From: an uncultured Saprospiraceae bacterium
GTDB taxonomy: Bacteria; Bacteroidota; Bacteroidia; Chitinophagales; Saprospiraceae
Direction: 5' to 3'
Assembly: GCA_937929885.1 (NCBI GenBank)
Contig: CALFUQ010000095.1
Span: forward strand, 1 to 64,000
Length of the DNA stretch: 64,000 nt
Position numbers and translations under genes: made by a program. The notes under the pieces are model-generated. The model was not told where the DNA came from. It searched no databases and saw nothing but the letters and a program-made list of their open reading frames with translations. This document shows, piece by piece, positions 39,738 through 49,177 of this stretch (its first letter is position 1; every line of letters starts with the position of its first letter).

Positions 39738-40685
39738 ATGTTAGATATCTCAGTCATAGTCCCCCTTCTGAACGAAGAAGAATCTCTTCCCGAATTAATG
39801 GAATGGATAGATGTGGTGATGGAAAAATCTTCCTTTAGCTATGAAGTGATTTTCGTTGATGATGGGAGTAAGGATAAGTCCTGGGAAGTGATCGAAAATC
39901 TATCCAATAAATACTCTACGGTAAAAGGCGAGAAGTTTAGAAGAAATTATGGCAAGTCTGCGGCGCTCAGTGTAGGTTTTGATCGAGCAGAAGGTAACGT
40001 TGTAATTACAATGGATGCAGACTTACAAGATAGCCCAGAAGAGATCCCAGAGCTATACAGGATGATAACAGCTGACGGATACGATCTAGTATCAGGTTGG
40101 AAGAAGAAGCGACATGATCCAATAGGCAAGCGATTACCTTCTAAATTTTTTAATGGCGTCACTAGAAGAATAAGTGGCATCTCACTGAATGATTTTAACT
40201 GTGGACTCAAGGCTTACAAGAAAGATGTTGTCAAAAACATCGAAGTCTATGGTGAAATGCATAGATACATTCCTGTTATATCTAAATGGGCTGGTTTTGA
40301 CAAGATCGGTGAAAAGGTGGTTGCTCATCAAGCAAGAAAATATGGCTCTTCCAAATTTGGATTGGAAAGACTAGTTAATGGGTTTTTAGATTTAATGTCG
40401 ATAACCTTTGTTGGAAAGTTTGGTAAACGACCGATGCACTTCTTTGGTGCTCTGGGTACTTTGTTTATTGTTATCGGTTTTTGTATCCTCCTCTTTTTAA
40501 GTATCGAAAAACTCTTTTACAATACAGGAGGGATTGCTACTCGTCCACTATTCTATTTTGGGATACTTACTTTAATCGTTGGTACTCAATTATTCGTAAC
40601 AGGATTCTTGGCGGAGCTAATTACGAGAAATTCTCCTGAAAGAAATGATTACAAGATTGAAAAATCGATTGGGGAAACAGCTTAA
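39738..40685 (+). CDS. Family 2 glycosyltransferase (DPM1/ArnC-like)
   Basis: DISVIVPLLNEEESLPELMEWI, FVDDGSKDKSW, MDADLQDSPEEIPELY; two C-terminal TMs. Confidence 0.92.
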   Translation: MLDISVIVPLLNEEESLPELMEWIDVVMEKSSFSYEVIFVDDGSKDKSWEVIENLSNKYSTVKGEKFRRNYGKSAALSVGFDRAEGNVVITMDADLQDSPEEIPELYRMITADGYDLVSGWKKKRHDPIGKRLPSKFFNGVTRRISGISLNDFNCGLKAYKKDVVKNIEVYGEMHRYIPVISKWAGFDKIGEKVVAHQARKYGSSKFGLERLVNGFLDLMSITFVGKFGKRPMHFFGALGTLFIVIGFCILLFLSIEKLFYNTGGIATRPLFYFGILTLIVGTQLFVTGFLAELITRNSPERNDYKIEKSIGETA

Positions 40686-41683
40686 TTTAAGTTCCTCAAA
40701 GCCTTCTCATAGACTCTTGTTAGGCCTTCTTTTAAACTAATTTTCGGGGTCCACTTTAATTTACTTTCTGTAAAGCTAGTATCACAGTATCTCGAGAACG
40801 CACCCACAGGCTTATCTAAAAGCTGCTTTATCTCAGGATTATAACCTGCAATCTCGCAGTAGGCTTTTATAATCTCTTTAAAATTAGTCAGCACACCACT
40901 TCCAATATTAATCGCAGTACCGTCTTTAATTTTATCTAATGCTAGAAGCATCACATCGATAACATCGTCTATGTGCACAAAGTCTCTGCCTTGCTCTCCC
41001 GTACCCCACACCTCGACAGGATCTTCCTTGCGAGCTACTCGTGCTGCTATCGCAGGAAGTGGGTAATCTGTTTCTTGATCCTCTCCATAACCAGAAAACG
41101 GCCTGATACATGCAACTGACAGCCCATAATGAGAATGAGCAATCTTAGCTAATAGCTCACCCGTAACCTTAGACCAACCATAAGTCATATCAGGCAAGCC
41201 AATAGTTTTGAGATTTATATCAGTCTCTATAAGCGCTTTATTATTCTCTTTAGTTTGAATTGCTACAGGATATGCAGCGCTTGAACTTGGATAAAGAATT
41301 CTTTCAGGTTTATGCTTACTTGCCCAATAAAACAACTCAGCATCGATCGATAAATTCAAAGCAATTTTCAGTGGGTCTCCATCTATCACCGACCTCCCTC
41401 CTACTATCGCAGCGAAATGAAAGACATCACTAAATTTTATAGCATTAAGTCTATGATTAGAGTCATCTACTTCTTTAATAAAATCTCTAACATCTTGGTG
41501 ATAAAATAAAACACGTCCACCCTCAATAACACCACTGCCCTCAATTGAAAGCCATTCATTAGGCGCTCTTCCTTTGGTCAAATCATCTACCAGAACTAAC
41601 GTATCGTTACTATCTGCTAGCAATCTCTTTGTCAGGTTTCTGCCAACAAACCCACAGGCTCCAGTAATTAAATGGTATTTCAT
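40682..41683 (-). CDS. NAD-dependent epimerase/dehydratase
   Basis: ITGACGFVGRNLTKRLL, YPSSSAAYP, YGWSKVTGE. Confidence 0.92.
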   Translation of the reverse strand: MKYHLITGACGFVGRNLTKRLLADSNDTLVLVDDLTKGRAPNEWLSIEGSGVIEGGRVLFYHQDVRDFIKEVDDSNHRLNAIKFSDVFHFAAIVGGRSVIDGDPLKIALNLSIDAELFYWASKHKPERILYPSSSAAYPVAIQTKENNKALIETDINLKTIGLPDMTYGWSKVTGELLAKIAHSHYGLSVACIRPFSGYGEDQETDYPLPAIAARVARKEDPVEVWGTGEQGRDFVHIDDVIDVMLLALDKIKDGTAINIGSGVLTNFKEIIKAYCEIAGYNPEIKQLLDKPVGAFSRYCDTSFTESKLKWTPKISLKEGLTRVYEKALRNLN

Positions 41684-41787
41684 TAATGATTTATTAAAAA
41701 AGGATTGTTATTTGTATTTATTAACGAGAAAATTGAGCTTTACAGATACAAAGAATCGATTTCTTTATTTAGTAGATATTACCTGAG

Positions 41788-42351
41788 ATGATTAGACTAA
41801 GAATTATATATGTTATCCTTACTTTGGCTATAGCCCAACATGGATTTAGCCAAGAGAATAATAATTATTACTTAGTAGAATTCGAAAAATTTACGCCTCC
41901 TGTAAAAGATGTGATCAGAGCATTTGAAACTCGCCCTGCTACCCCATTCATGGCATCTGATATCTATGGTAATGAAAGATACTTAGGAGACTATAAAGGG
42001 AAAAAAGTATTGCTTTGGTTTTGGAGTATAGATGATGGTCTAAGCATCAGCCAGATAGCAATGCTAAACGATATACAGGCCAGCTTTAGAGATGAGTTAC
42101 AAATTGTCTCTTTTGGGATGGAAGACAAAGAACCTCTTGCGGCATTTAGAAAAATTAATCCTATAGATTTTCCGATCATGCCAAAGGGGAAAATATTTGG
42201 CCAGGCAGCATACGCTGCAGATTTAGGGTTAGGAAGATTATTTTTAATCGATGAGAAAGGGATTATCCAAAAGGTTTTCCCAAGGATAGCCTTTGAAAGT
42301 AATTTTACCGATTCTTTCAAGTTTGTCAGAGATATGATCCGAAGTATCTAA
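41788..42351 (+). CDS. Secreted redoxin/AhpC-TSA-like protein
   Basis: Signal peptide; thioredoxin fold GNERYLGDYKGKKVLLWFWSIDDGLS..LFLIDEKGIIQKVF, no CxxC. Confidence 0.75.
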   Translation: MIRLRIIYVILTLAIAQHGFSQENNNYYLVEFEKFTPPVKDVIRAFETRPATPFMASDIYGNERYLGDYKGKKVLLWFWSIDDGLSISQIAMLNDIQASFRDELQIVSFGMEDKEPLAAFRKINPIDFPIMPKGKIFGQAAYAADLGLGRLFLIDEKGIIQKVFPRIAFESNFTDSFKFVRDMIRSI

Positions 42352-42394
42352 CAAGCATCTTTCCTTCCTTTTCTCTTTCTTTGTTATCGCAAAT

Positions 42395-43024
42395 ATGTAC
42401 TCAGTAAAAGAAATCTATTTTACATTTCAAGGTGAAGGCTTCCATACAGGTAGGCCCGCAGTGTTCTGCAGATTCAGCGGCTGTAATCTCTGGACTGGCA
42501 GAGAAGAAGATCGTGCAGAGGCAATTTGTAAATTTTGTGATACTGATTTCTGGGGAACCGATGGTGTAGAAGGTGGCAAGTATGAACTTGATGCACTTGT
42601 TACAAAATGCAAAAATATATGGAATCAAGATTTTGATCAAAAGCCATATATTGTTTTCACTGGAGGAGAGCCTGCTCTGCAATTAGATGAACCATTAGTC
42701 GCAGCGTTTCAAAAAGAAAATTTCGAAGTAGCAATTGAAACTAATGGCACTTTAACTCTACCGAGTAATATAGATTGGATTTGTATGAGTCCTAAAGCTA
42801 ATACTGACCTGGTAGTAACAAAAGGTAGCGAACTCAAAGTCGTCTTTCCGCAGAATGGTATTGATCCTAAAGATTTTGAAGATTTTGAATTTGATCACTA
42901 CTTTTTACAACCTATGGACTCCCCAACCAAGGATGAGAATACTGTAGAGGCTATTAAATATTGTAACCTGAATCCGAAGTGGAAAATCAGCTTACAGACA
43001 CATAAGCTATTGAATATACCTTAG
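42395..43024 (+). CDS. queE: 7-carboxy-7-deazaguanine synthase
   Basis: KEIYFTFQGEGFHTGRPAVFCRFSGCNLW..CKFCDTDF, VFTGGEPALQLD; radical SAM. Confidence 0.94.
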   Translation: MYSVKEIYFTFQGEGFHTGRPAVFCRFSGCNLWTGREEDRAEAICKFCDTDFWGTDGVEGGKYELDALVTKCKNIWNQDFDQKPYIVFTGGEPALQLDEPLVAAFQKENFEVAIETNGTLTLPSNIDWICMSPKANTDLVVTKGSELKVVFPQNGIDPKDFEDFEFDHYFLQPMDSPTKDENTVEAIKYCNLNPKWKISLQTHKLLNIP

Positions 43025-46000
43025 GTAATTTCTACTCTACTGCAAGCTGCAATCAATTCTCGGTATACTGGGTTGACACTCAAGATCTTTTCATTTCCAA
43101 CTAATATCAATTGTTCTTTTGCTCTCGTAAGCGCGACGTTAAGTTTACGATCTATCCCTTCTGATGAAAGCGAGATCATTCTGTTAAGCTGATTAATCTG
43201 ATTCATGCAGAAGGAAATAATAATCACATCTTTAGCTCCTCCCTGAAAACGCTCAACAGTATCTATCACCACCATGGATTCATCTATTCCATGTCCTTTA
43301 AGACGAGATTGGATATTTGCAATCTGAGCTCTAAATGGTGTTATAACGCCTACACTCCTATCTTTTAGACAACCATTTTTTTCAAATAGGATCTGTAAAT
43401 TCTTTATAAGCTTGGCAACCTTCTCAGCTTCATCATGATTAGTTTTTATCTGGAGGTCATGCTCATCTACTTTTGCATCTATGAAGATTAATCTATCAGA
43501 AGCAAGCTGAGGATATTCGCCAGTCGGCTTAAGTGCTAACGATTCTCGTAGTCGAGTAACTTTATCGATCGTTTTCAAATTGCCATCATAAAAGTTATCA
43601 TTTGGAAATTCCATGATGTCCTGATGCATCCTTCCTTGATGTGTTAACTGTCCGATCGCCCAGTCCCATCCTTGAGATAGACATCTTAAGTATAATCGCT
43701 CAAAAAGTGAATTAGACATATTCGTTAATCCTAAATCAATAAGTCTATCATCATTTACTTTTGCCTCTAACTTACTTTGTCTGACAACTGCTGGCAATTG
43801 CTTATGATCTCCTATCAAAACAACCTTACTAAATCGAGTAAGAAACCCAACTAGAATTGGCTCCAGCAATTGAGAAGCTTCATCGATTATTATCCGATCA
43901 AAACTGATGAGATCAAATAGTTCAGTTTTGCCAAGCATGGAAGAAACCGTCCCTACGTATATCCTCTTACTCTCTAGGACAGCTCTCAAATCCTTACGGT
44001 TACTCACATTCCTGATACTCTCGTCTAGCAAATTATCAATGAATTCCTCACTGATAGAATACCTAGAACCCACCCTAATGAAACGGTCTTTAAAAGCGGA
44101 GCTAATAGCTACTAACGCTTGACAGATTTCATCTACTGCTTTATTAGTATAGGCTAAAAGCAGTAAGTTTTCCGAAGTATTTTCAAATAGATATGCAACT
44201 AGATGTTTGACCATAATACTGGTCTTACCAGTACCTGGAGGACCCCACAAAAGATAATAATCTTCGCTATCAAGTATCTCGCCCATAATCTGCTTTTGCT
44301 CAGCAGTCATTTCATCAGATAGTTGATATTCGTTGTTAGTTGTTTTATTTGGTTGTATTCTCGTGAGCCATAAATCTCTTTTTCGTTTGATGCTAGAGGA
44401 GAACTCAAACAAACTTCTAGTCATTTTGGTATAACCAGTATCGAGGGTATCATGATCAATGTGCCAATACTTATGCTTCCTGAAAATGCTATAGTTTTTT
44501 TGTTTGCTTCGCAGTCTAACCACAACTTCATTATCATTGTTTTCTAGAAGAGTACACTTAAAAACTTGAGTGTGTAGCGCTGACTGTGGGCTGCCTAGTT
44601 CTGGATACAAGACACCGATATCCCCTACTCTAAAGTTGCTAAGCTTCATCGTAAGCTTCGACTTTTTAAATACTAGTTGAGGTACTGCATCATCCGTCAG
44701 ATTAGAAGTGATTTCTAAGTCATTGAGAATATTAAAGTTTTCCTTTTTCTCTTCTATTGTATTTTCCCAAATGCCTGATAGTCCATTGATATAATTAATC
44801 TGTTGCTGCCCAATTTTTGATAAGCGTTGTTCTCTAGCTATGAATGCTGTGAAGTGATTAAAGTAACTTTTCTCTTTAGCATCTAACTGGCCATAGTTTT
44901 TTTCAAACTGCTCTACATCTCTTTTTTCGAATCCACTAATTTTTTTGAATTTATCAACTTTAATAAAATCTAGAATATTATGAATCTTATCATTATCAAG
45001 TTGTTCCAGTGATTTATTATATACTATTATTTCGTTTCTAATTCTTATCGATTCCTTTTGCTTGAGCTTTACTGCTGGCGCATATCTTAGGGATTGATCG
45101 CTTTCTTTAGAATACAGGATATAGCTATCCACTAAGATTTTTTTATCTAAAGCAGATTTTATAAGTAGGTCATAAAGTAAGGTCTGTACATAATGCTTCT
45201 CACTCAACCCGTATACATTAGCCCTAAAAGCCTTTCCGCTCTTAAGCTCCACGATAGTTGCTTTAGATCCGCCCTCATCATGACGTAGAAGATCAAGCCT
45301 CCCTTGGATACCGTAGCTGGGAGAATAAAAAGCAGGTTCTAGATAAGTATTGCTGTGAGTAATCCCTTGACTTACAAAGTCATTACTAATTACCTTTTTA
45401 AGATTAGAATAATGCAACTTTAAATCTGATATAAGCTCTATGATTTTAGCATTATCATACATCGCAAATAAGAGAGGATGCAACTGGAAGAGCTGTTTCT
45501 TTATCTCGCTAAACTCCATAGTCGGGTCTGCCACTAATTCGTCTAACATATGGTTAGCAATATTACCTACAAGCAATGGCGTCGAAAAAGCAGAAGGTAA
45601 AAATCTACGTAGCAAAGAAATCCTAGTCATAGATGCATCTTGCTTATAGGCCTCTGCCACTGCTGTCACATCTACTAGATAAGATGGCTCTATCACAATT
45701 ATACCAGGTATAAAGTATCCATCCTGATCCACCTCAATCTCATGCAGATAAAAATTTATAGGTAGCGCACCCAACTTTACTATTGACCTTATACTTTTTG
45801 TATAAATTTCATTTTTATGTGGAATGTTATATCTCGCAACTACTTTCTCGTGAGGAGTTATCGTGGTGTAACCTTTTATAAGGTGCTCCTCTAAATCCAC
45901 ATCAAGGACAAGTATTTCAGCATGACTTATAAATGATTTTAGCTCATCTTTTTTACGAATAACCAGTGAAACATCTAAAATCGCCTTCCAATCTGCTATC

Positions 46001-46338
46001 TCAGTGATGTCGGCAACTTGTAAAATGAACTCTGCAACAGCCTTGGCATATAACCCTTTAGTCTCTTCACTCTTAACATTGCTAAACAAATCCTCTGATG
46101 CTCTCCTAAATCCATGTAAATGATAGAGTACCTTCTTATCGATAGCATACTTATTACCTAAGAATGCAACCTTAGAAAACATGGTGCTAAAATGAATCCC
46201 GTCTTTTTCTATCAGCTGCTCTATGCAAAATTTAAATATTCTATCAACTTCCTTGCAATAGTCTAGTAGACTAAGATTTGAGTCAGAATAAATCGAGTAT
46301 AATTTATTCAGTAATAATTTTGCAAGTGGCTTATCCAT
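43021..46338 (-). CDS. Dna2-like PD-(D/E)XK nuclease plus SF1 helicase (1105 aa)
   Basis: Nuclease-like GIQGRLDLL..ATIVELKSGKAFR..YVQTLLYDLL; helicase LLWGPPGTGKTSIMVKHL, DRIIIDEASQLLEP, VLIGDHKQLPAVV, VIDTVERFQGGAKDVIIISF, NVALTRAKEQLILVG. Confidence 0.9.
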   Translation of the reverse strand: MDKPLAKLLLNKLYSIYSDSNLSLLDYCKEVDRIFKFCIEQLIEKDGIHFSTMFSKVAFLGNKYAIDKKVLYHLHGFRRASEDLFSNVKSEETKGLYAKAVAEFILQVADITEIADWKAILDVSLVIRKKDELKSFISHAEILVLDVDLEEHLIKGYTTITPHEKVVARYNIPHKNEIYTKSIRSIVKLGALPINFYLHEIEVDQDGYFIPGIIVIEPSYLVDVTAVAEAYKQDASMTRISLLRRFLPSAFSTPLLVGNIANHMLDELVADPTMEFSEIKKQLFQLHPLLFAMYDNAKIIELISDLKLHYSNLKKVISNDFVSQGITHSNTYLEPAFYSPSYGIQGRLDLLRHDEGGSKATIVELKSGKAFRANVYGLSEKHYVQTLLYDLLIKSALDKKILVDSYILYSKESDQSLRYAPAVKLKQKESIRIRNEIIVYNKSLEQLDNDKIHNILDFIKVDKFKKISGFEKRDVEQFEKNYGQLDAKEKSYFNHFTAFIAREQRLSKIGQQQINYINGLSGIWENTIEEKKENFNILNDLEITSNLTDDAVPQLVFKKSKLTMKLSNFRVGDIGVLYPELGSPQSALHTQVFKCTLLENNDNEVVVRLRSKQKNYSIFRKHKYWHIDHDTLDTGYTKMTRSLFEFSSSIKRKRDLWLTRIQPNKTTNNEYQLSDEMTAEQKQIMGEILDSEDYYLLWGPPGTGKTSIMVKHLVAYLFENTSENLLLLAYTNKAVDEICQALVAISSAFKDRFIRVGSRYSISEEFIDNLLDESIRNVSNRKDLRAVLESKRIYVGTVSSMLGKTELFDLISFDRIIIDEASQLLEPILVGFLTRFSKVVLIGDHKQLPAVVRQSKLEAKVNDDRLIDLGLTNMSNSLFERLYLRCLSQGWDWAIGQLTHQGRMHQDIMEFPNDNFYDGNLKTIDKVTRLRESLALKPTGEYPQLASDRLIFIDAKVDEHDLQIKTNHDEAEKVAKLIKNLQILFEKNGCLKDRSVGVITPFRAQIANIQSRLKGHGIDESMVVIDTVERFQGGAKDVIIISFCMNQINQLNRMISLSSEGIDRKLNVALTRAKEQLILVGNEKILSVNPVYRELIAACSRVEIT

Positions 46339-46340
46339 CT

Positions 46341-47459
46341 TTACCCAAGATTATCATTTATTATTTCTTGAGTAATTTTTTCTAATCTTATTTCAGTGTT
46401 TTCTTTAGAAATGAAATCTGGAGCTGATAGATAAAGAGGATATACTTTACTTAATCCTAGTTTAGAAATTTCAGTTTTTCTCAATTCATTTAAGGCACAT
46501 ATAGCTACAACTTTTTTATTTTCTTCTGATGCCAATTTGCAAACGCCACTTATCAGTTTACCATTTAAAGTCTGATTATCTAGTTTACCTTCACCCGTAA
46601 TAACAAGGTCAGCTTCACAAATGGATTTTCTAATTTGGAGTTTATCAATCATATATTCTATTCCAGACTTTTTAATAGCTCCTAAAAAAACCATTGCTCC
46701 ATATCCTACTCCACCTGCAGCACCGGCGCCAGGATACAGGTGATATTCGGACTTAGTTTTCGCGCTTACTAATTTGACAATATTTTTTGCTCCAGCTTCG
46801 AGGAGATCAAGTTCTTTTGCGCTAGCTCCTTTTTGTTTCCCGTAAGTATACGTTGCTCCTCCATCTCCCAACAGAATATTATCTACATCAGTAACAACCT
46901 TAAACTTTATGTTTTCAAATAGGTTGTAATTAGGTTCAAACCTTGACACAGAATTTAAATCCTTACCTACTGGTTGTACCAATTGTTGTTCTTGATTATA
47001 AAACTTGCAAGATAATGCAGCTGCCATCCCAACCCCAAGATCATTAGTAGCTGAGCCTCCTATTAATAGATCAATTGAGTCTGGTTTAAACTCCAAGGCT
47101 TTCAATATTTGAAGCCCAAAGCCATAAGTAGAAGTATAAAAACAATTACGCTCACTGGAATTCAAGAGACCAAGACCGCATGTTTGTGCTAGTTCAATTA
47201 CTATATGATTAGATGATGGGAAGTGCAGAAAATCTGCTTCAATTGGTCTTAAAAGTGAATCTAGAGAACAATGTGAGATAATATCAGCATTTAAGCCAGT
47301 CGCGAGCGCATTTAAAGACCCTTCACCACCATCAGCTAGTTCTATACAGGTAATCTTAGCTTTGGGAAACTTTTTACTGATAATCTGGCTTATTATATAT
47401 GAAAGCTCATCAGAAGACAGGCTGTCCTTAAAACTATCACTACATATAACAATATTCAT
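46341..47459 (-). CDS. glxK: Glycerate kinase
   Basis: VICSDSFKDSLSSDELSYII, ELADGGEGSLNAL, LIGGSATNDLGVGMAAAL, ITGEGKLDNQTLNGK. Confidence 0.93.
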   Translation of the reverse strand: MNIVICSDSFKDSLSSDELSYIISQIISKKFPKAKITCIELADGGEGSLNALATGLNADIISHCSLDSLLRPIEADFLHFPSSNHIVIELAQTCGLGLLNSSERNCFYTSTYGFGLQILKALEFKPDSIDLLIGGSATNDLGVGMAAALSCKFYNQEQQLVQPVGKDLNSVSRFEPNYNLFENIKFKVVTDVDNILLGDGGATYTYGKQKGASAKELDLLEAGAKNIVKLVSAKTKSEYHLYPGAGAAGGVGYGAMVFLGAIKKSGIEYMIDKLQIRKSICEADLVITGEGKLDNQTLNGKLISGVCKLASEENKKVVAICALNELRKTEISKLGLSKVYPLYLSAPDFISKENTEIRLEKITQEIINDNLG

Positions 47460-47643
47460 TGGTTGAATCTAAAACTCCCTATAATTCAGGCACTTAAATA
47501 AATTAAAATTTCTTATATAAGCTTTATATATTTGTAAACTAAAGCAATTTTCATTATTAAACTTTACAAGGAGTTAGCTTAGATAATTTTTTCTGAGCCA
47601 TAACTGCTCCTCATTTAATTAACATTAAAAAAACATACGAATT

Positions 47644-49050
47644 ATGTCTATCAACTTATTAGATATGCTCAAAGACCAGGTTGGCGGTGAACTAGGAAGC
47701 CAAGCTGCAAAATTTTTGGGTGAATCAGAATCCAATGTCGGTTCGGCATTAGCAAATATTTTCCCTTCCATACTTGGAAGTGTGATTGATAAAGGGAGTT
47801 CGGAAGCTGGTGCAGGAGAATTAATGAACGTATTAAAAGATGCTGATACTAGCGTTCTTGGAAATATAGGTGGATTATTTGGTGGCGGTGCTGGAGCTGT
47901 CAATGGATTACTTAACGGTGGATCTGGGATATTATCATTCTTAATGGGTAACAAGATAGGTGGTGTCGTGGACATACTAATGAAAGTTACTGGCATGAAA
48001 TCAAGTGCTACTTCTTCTCTGATAAAAATGGCTGCGCCATTTGTAATCAGTATGATAAGTAAGCAAGTGAGAAGTGGTGGTCTTAATGCTGGCGGTCTTA
48101 TGGACATGCTTAAAGGTCAAAAAGCTCATGTATCTTCTGCTCTTCCATCTGGAATGGCTGGTGCTTTAGGACTTAGTGGATTTGATGGTGGTAACATTGC
48201 AGACAGAGTAGCAGGTGCAGCAAGTGGTGCAGTAGATACTGTGAGTGATACAGGTAAAAAAGTTGTAGGTGGTGCTAAGGACCTTGCTGGAGGCACCTTA
48301 GATGCTGGTAAGAAAGTTGTTGGAGGAGTAGCTGATGTTGCAGGAGATGTAGGAGGAGCTGCAGTTAAAACTGGAGGAGGATTATTAAAGTGGTTACTAC
48401 CTGCTTTCTTAGGGCTTTTAGCTTTAGGATGGTTTGGAAGTAGAGGATGTAATACTGGAGTAGATGCCTTAGATGATATGGCAGCTAAGACTAAAGACAT
48501 GACTGAGAATGTAGTTGATAAGACTGCTGGAGCTGTCGGTGATGTAGCGAATGCTGCAGGTGATATGGCTGAAGGTGCAGTAGATGCTATTGGAGGAGTA
48601 TTTGGAAATATAAATGAAGCGGCAAAAGCGGCAATGGATAAGATCTCTTTCGCAGCAGGATCAGCGGGTGCTCAGATGAAGGACTTCATTGATGGAGGAT
48701 TTAAAGGAGATGGAAAAGTAACTTTCAAGAATTTGACATTTAGTTCTGGTTCGGCAACTATTGCTGGAGAATCAGGAGCAGAGGTTGATAATTTCGCATC
48801 TATCCTTAAAGCTTATCCAGATTTAAAAATAAATGTAGATGGATATACTGATAGCTCAGGTGATGCTGCTAAAAATGTAACATTGTCAGAGTCAAGAGCG
48901 GTATCCGTGAAAAACAGATTAGTTGCAGCGGGAATCGATGCATCTAGAATCGCAACAAAAGGTTATGGAGCAGCTAATCCAGTAGCACCTAACGATACTC
49001 CTGAAGGAATGGCACAAAATAGAAGAATTGAGGTTACAATTATGAAATAA
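47644..49050 (+). CDS. DUF937 / TM / OmpA-domain protein
   Basis: N-terminal DUF937-like domain, Gly/Ala-rich middle, TM LLKWLLPAFLGLLALGWF, OmpA C-terminal (VDGYTDSSGDAAKNVTLSESRAVSVKNRL..NRRIEVTIM). Confidence 0.88.
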   Translation: MSINLLDMLKDQVGGELGSQAAKFLGESESNVGSALANIFPSILGSVIDKGSSEAGAGELMNVLKDADTSVLGNIGGLFGGGAGAVNGLLNGGSGILSFLMGNKIGGVVDILMKVTGMKSSATSSLIKMAAPFVISMISKQVRSGGLNAGGLMDMLKGQKAHVSSALPSGMAGALGLSGFDGGNIADRVAGAASGAVDTVSDTGKKVVGGAKDLAGGTLDAGKKVVGGVADVAGDVGGAAVKTGGGLLKWLLPAFLGLLALGWFGSRGCNTGVDALDDMAAKTKDMTENVVDKTAGAVGDVANAAGDMAEGAVDAIGGVFGNINEAAKAAMDKISFAAGSAGAQMKDFIDGGFKGDGKVTFKNLTFSSGSATIAGESGAEVDNFASILKAYPDLKINVDGYTDSSGDAAKNVTLSESRAVSVKNRLVAAGIDASRIATKGYGAANPVAPNDTPEGMAQNRRIEVTIMK

Positions 49051-49072
49051 GTAACTTCTTAGAAACATACTT

Positions 49073-49105
49073 AAAAGCCCGCTTGCAGACGCAAGTGGGC
49101 TTTTT
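49073..49105 (+). terminator. Rho-independent terminator
   Basis: aaaagcccgcttgcagacgcaagtgggcttttta. Confidence 0.85.
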
Positions 49106-49177
49106 ATTTTTAGTGTAATTGCAACTAATAAGAAAAATTTTATGCTACCTTTTAGTTACTTCATTAAATAGCTAAAC

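Noticed and set aside
42355-42394. Possible preQ1 riboswitch upstream of queE
   Set aside because: Only about 40 nt of intergenic sequence, with no recognisable aptamer.
47625-48500. Two minus-strand ORFs (160 and 124 aa)
   Set aside because: Antisense to the DUF937-OmpA gene; Pro/Ser-rich artefacts of its Gly/Ala-rich codons.
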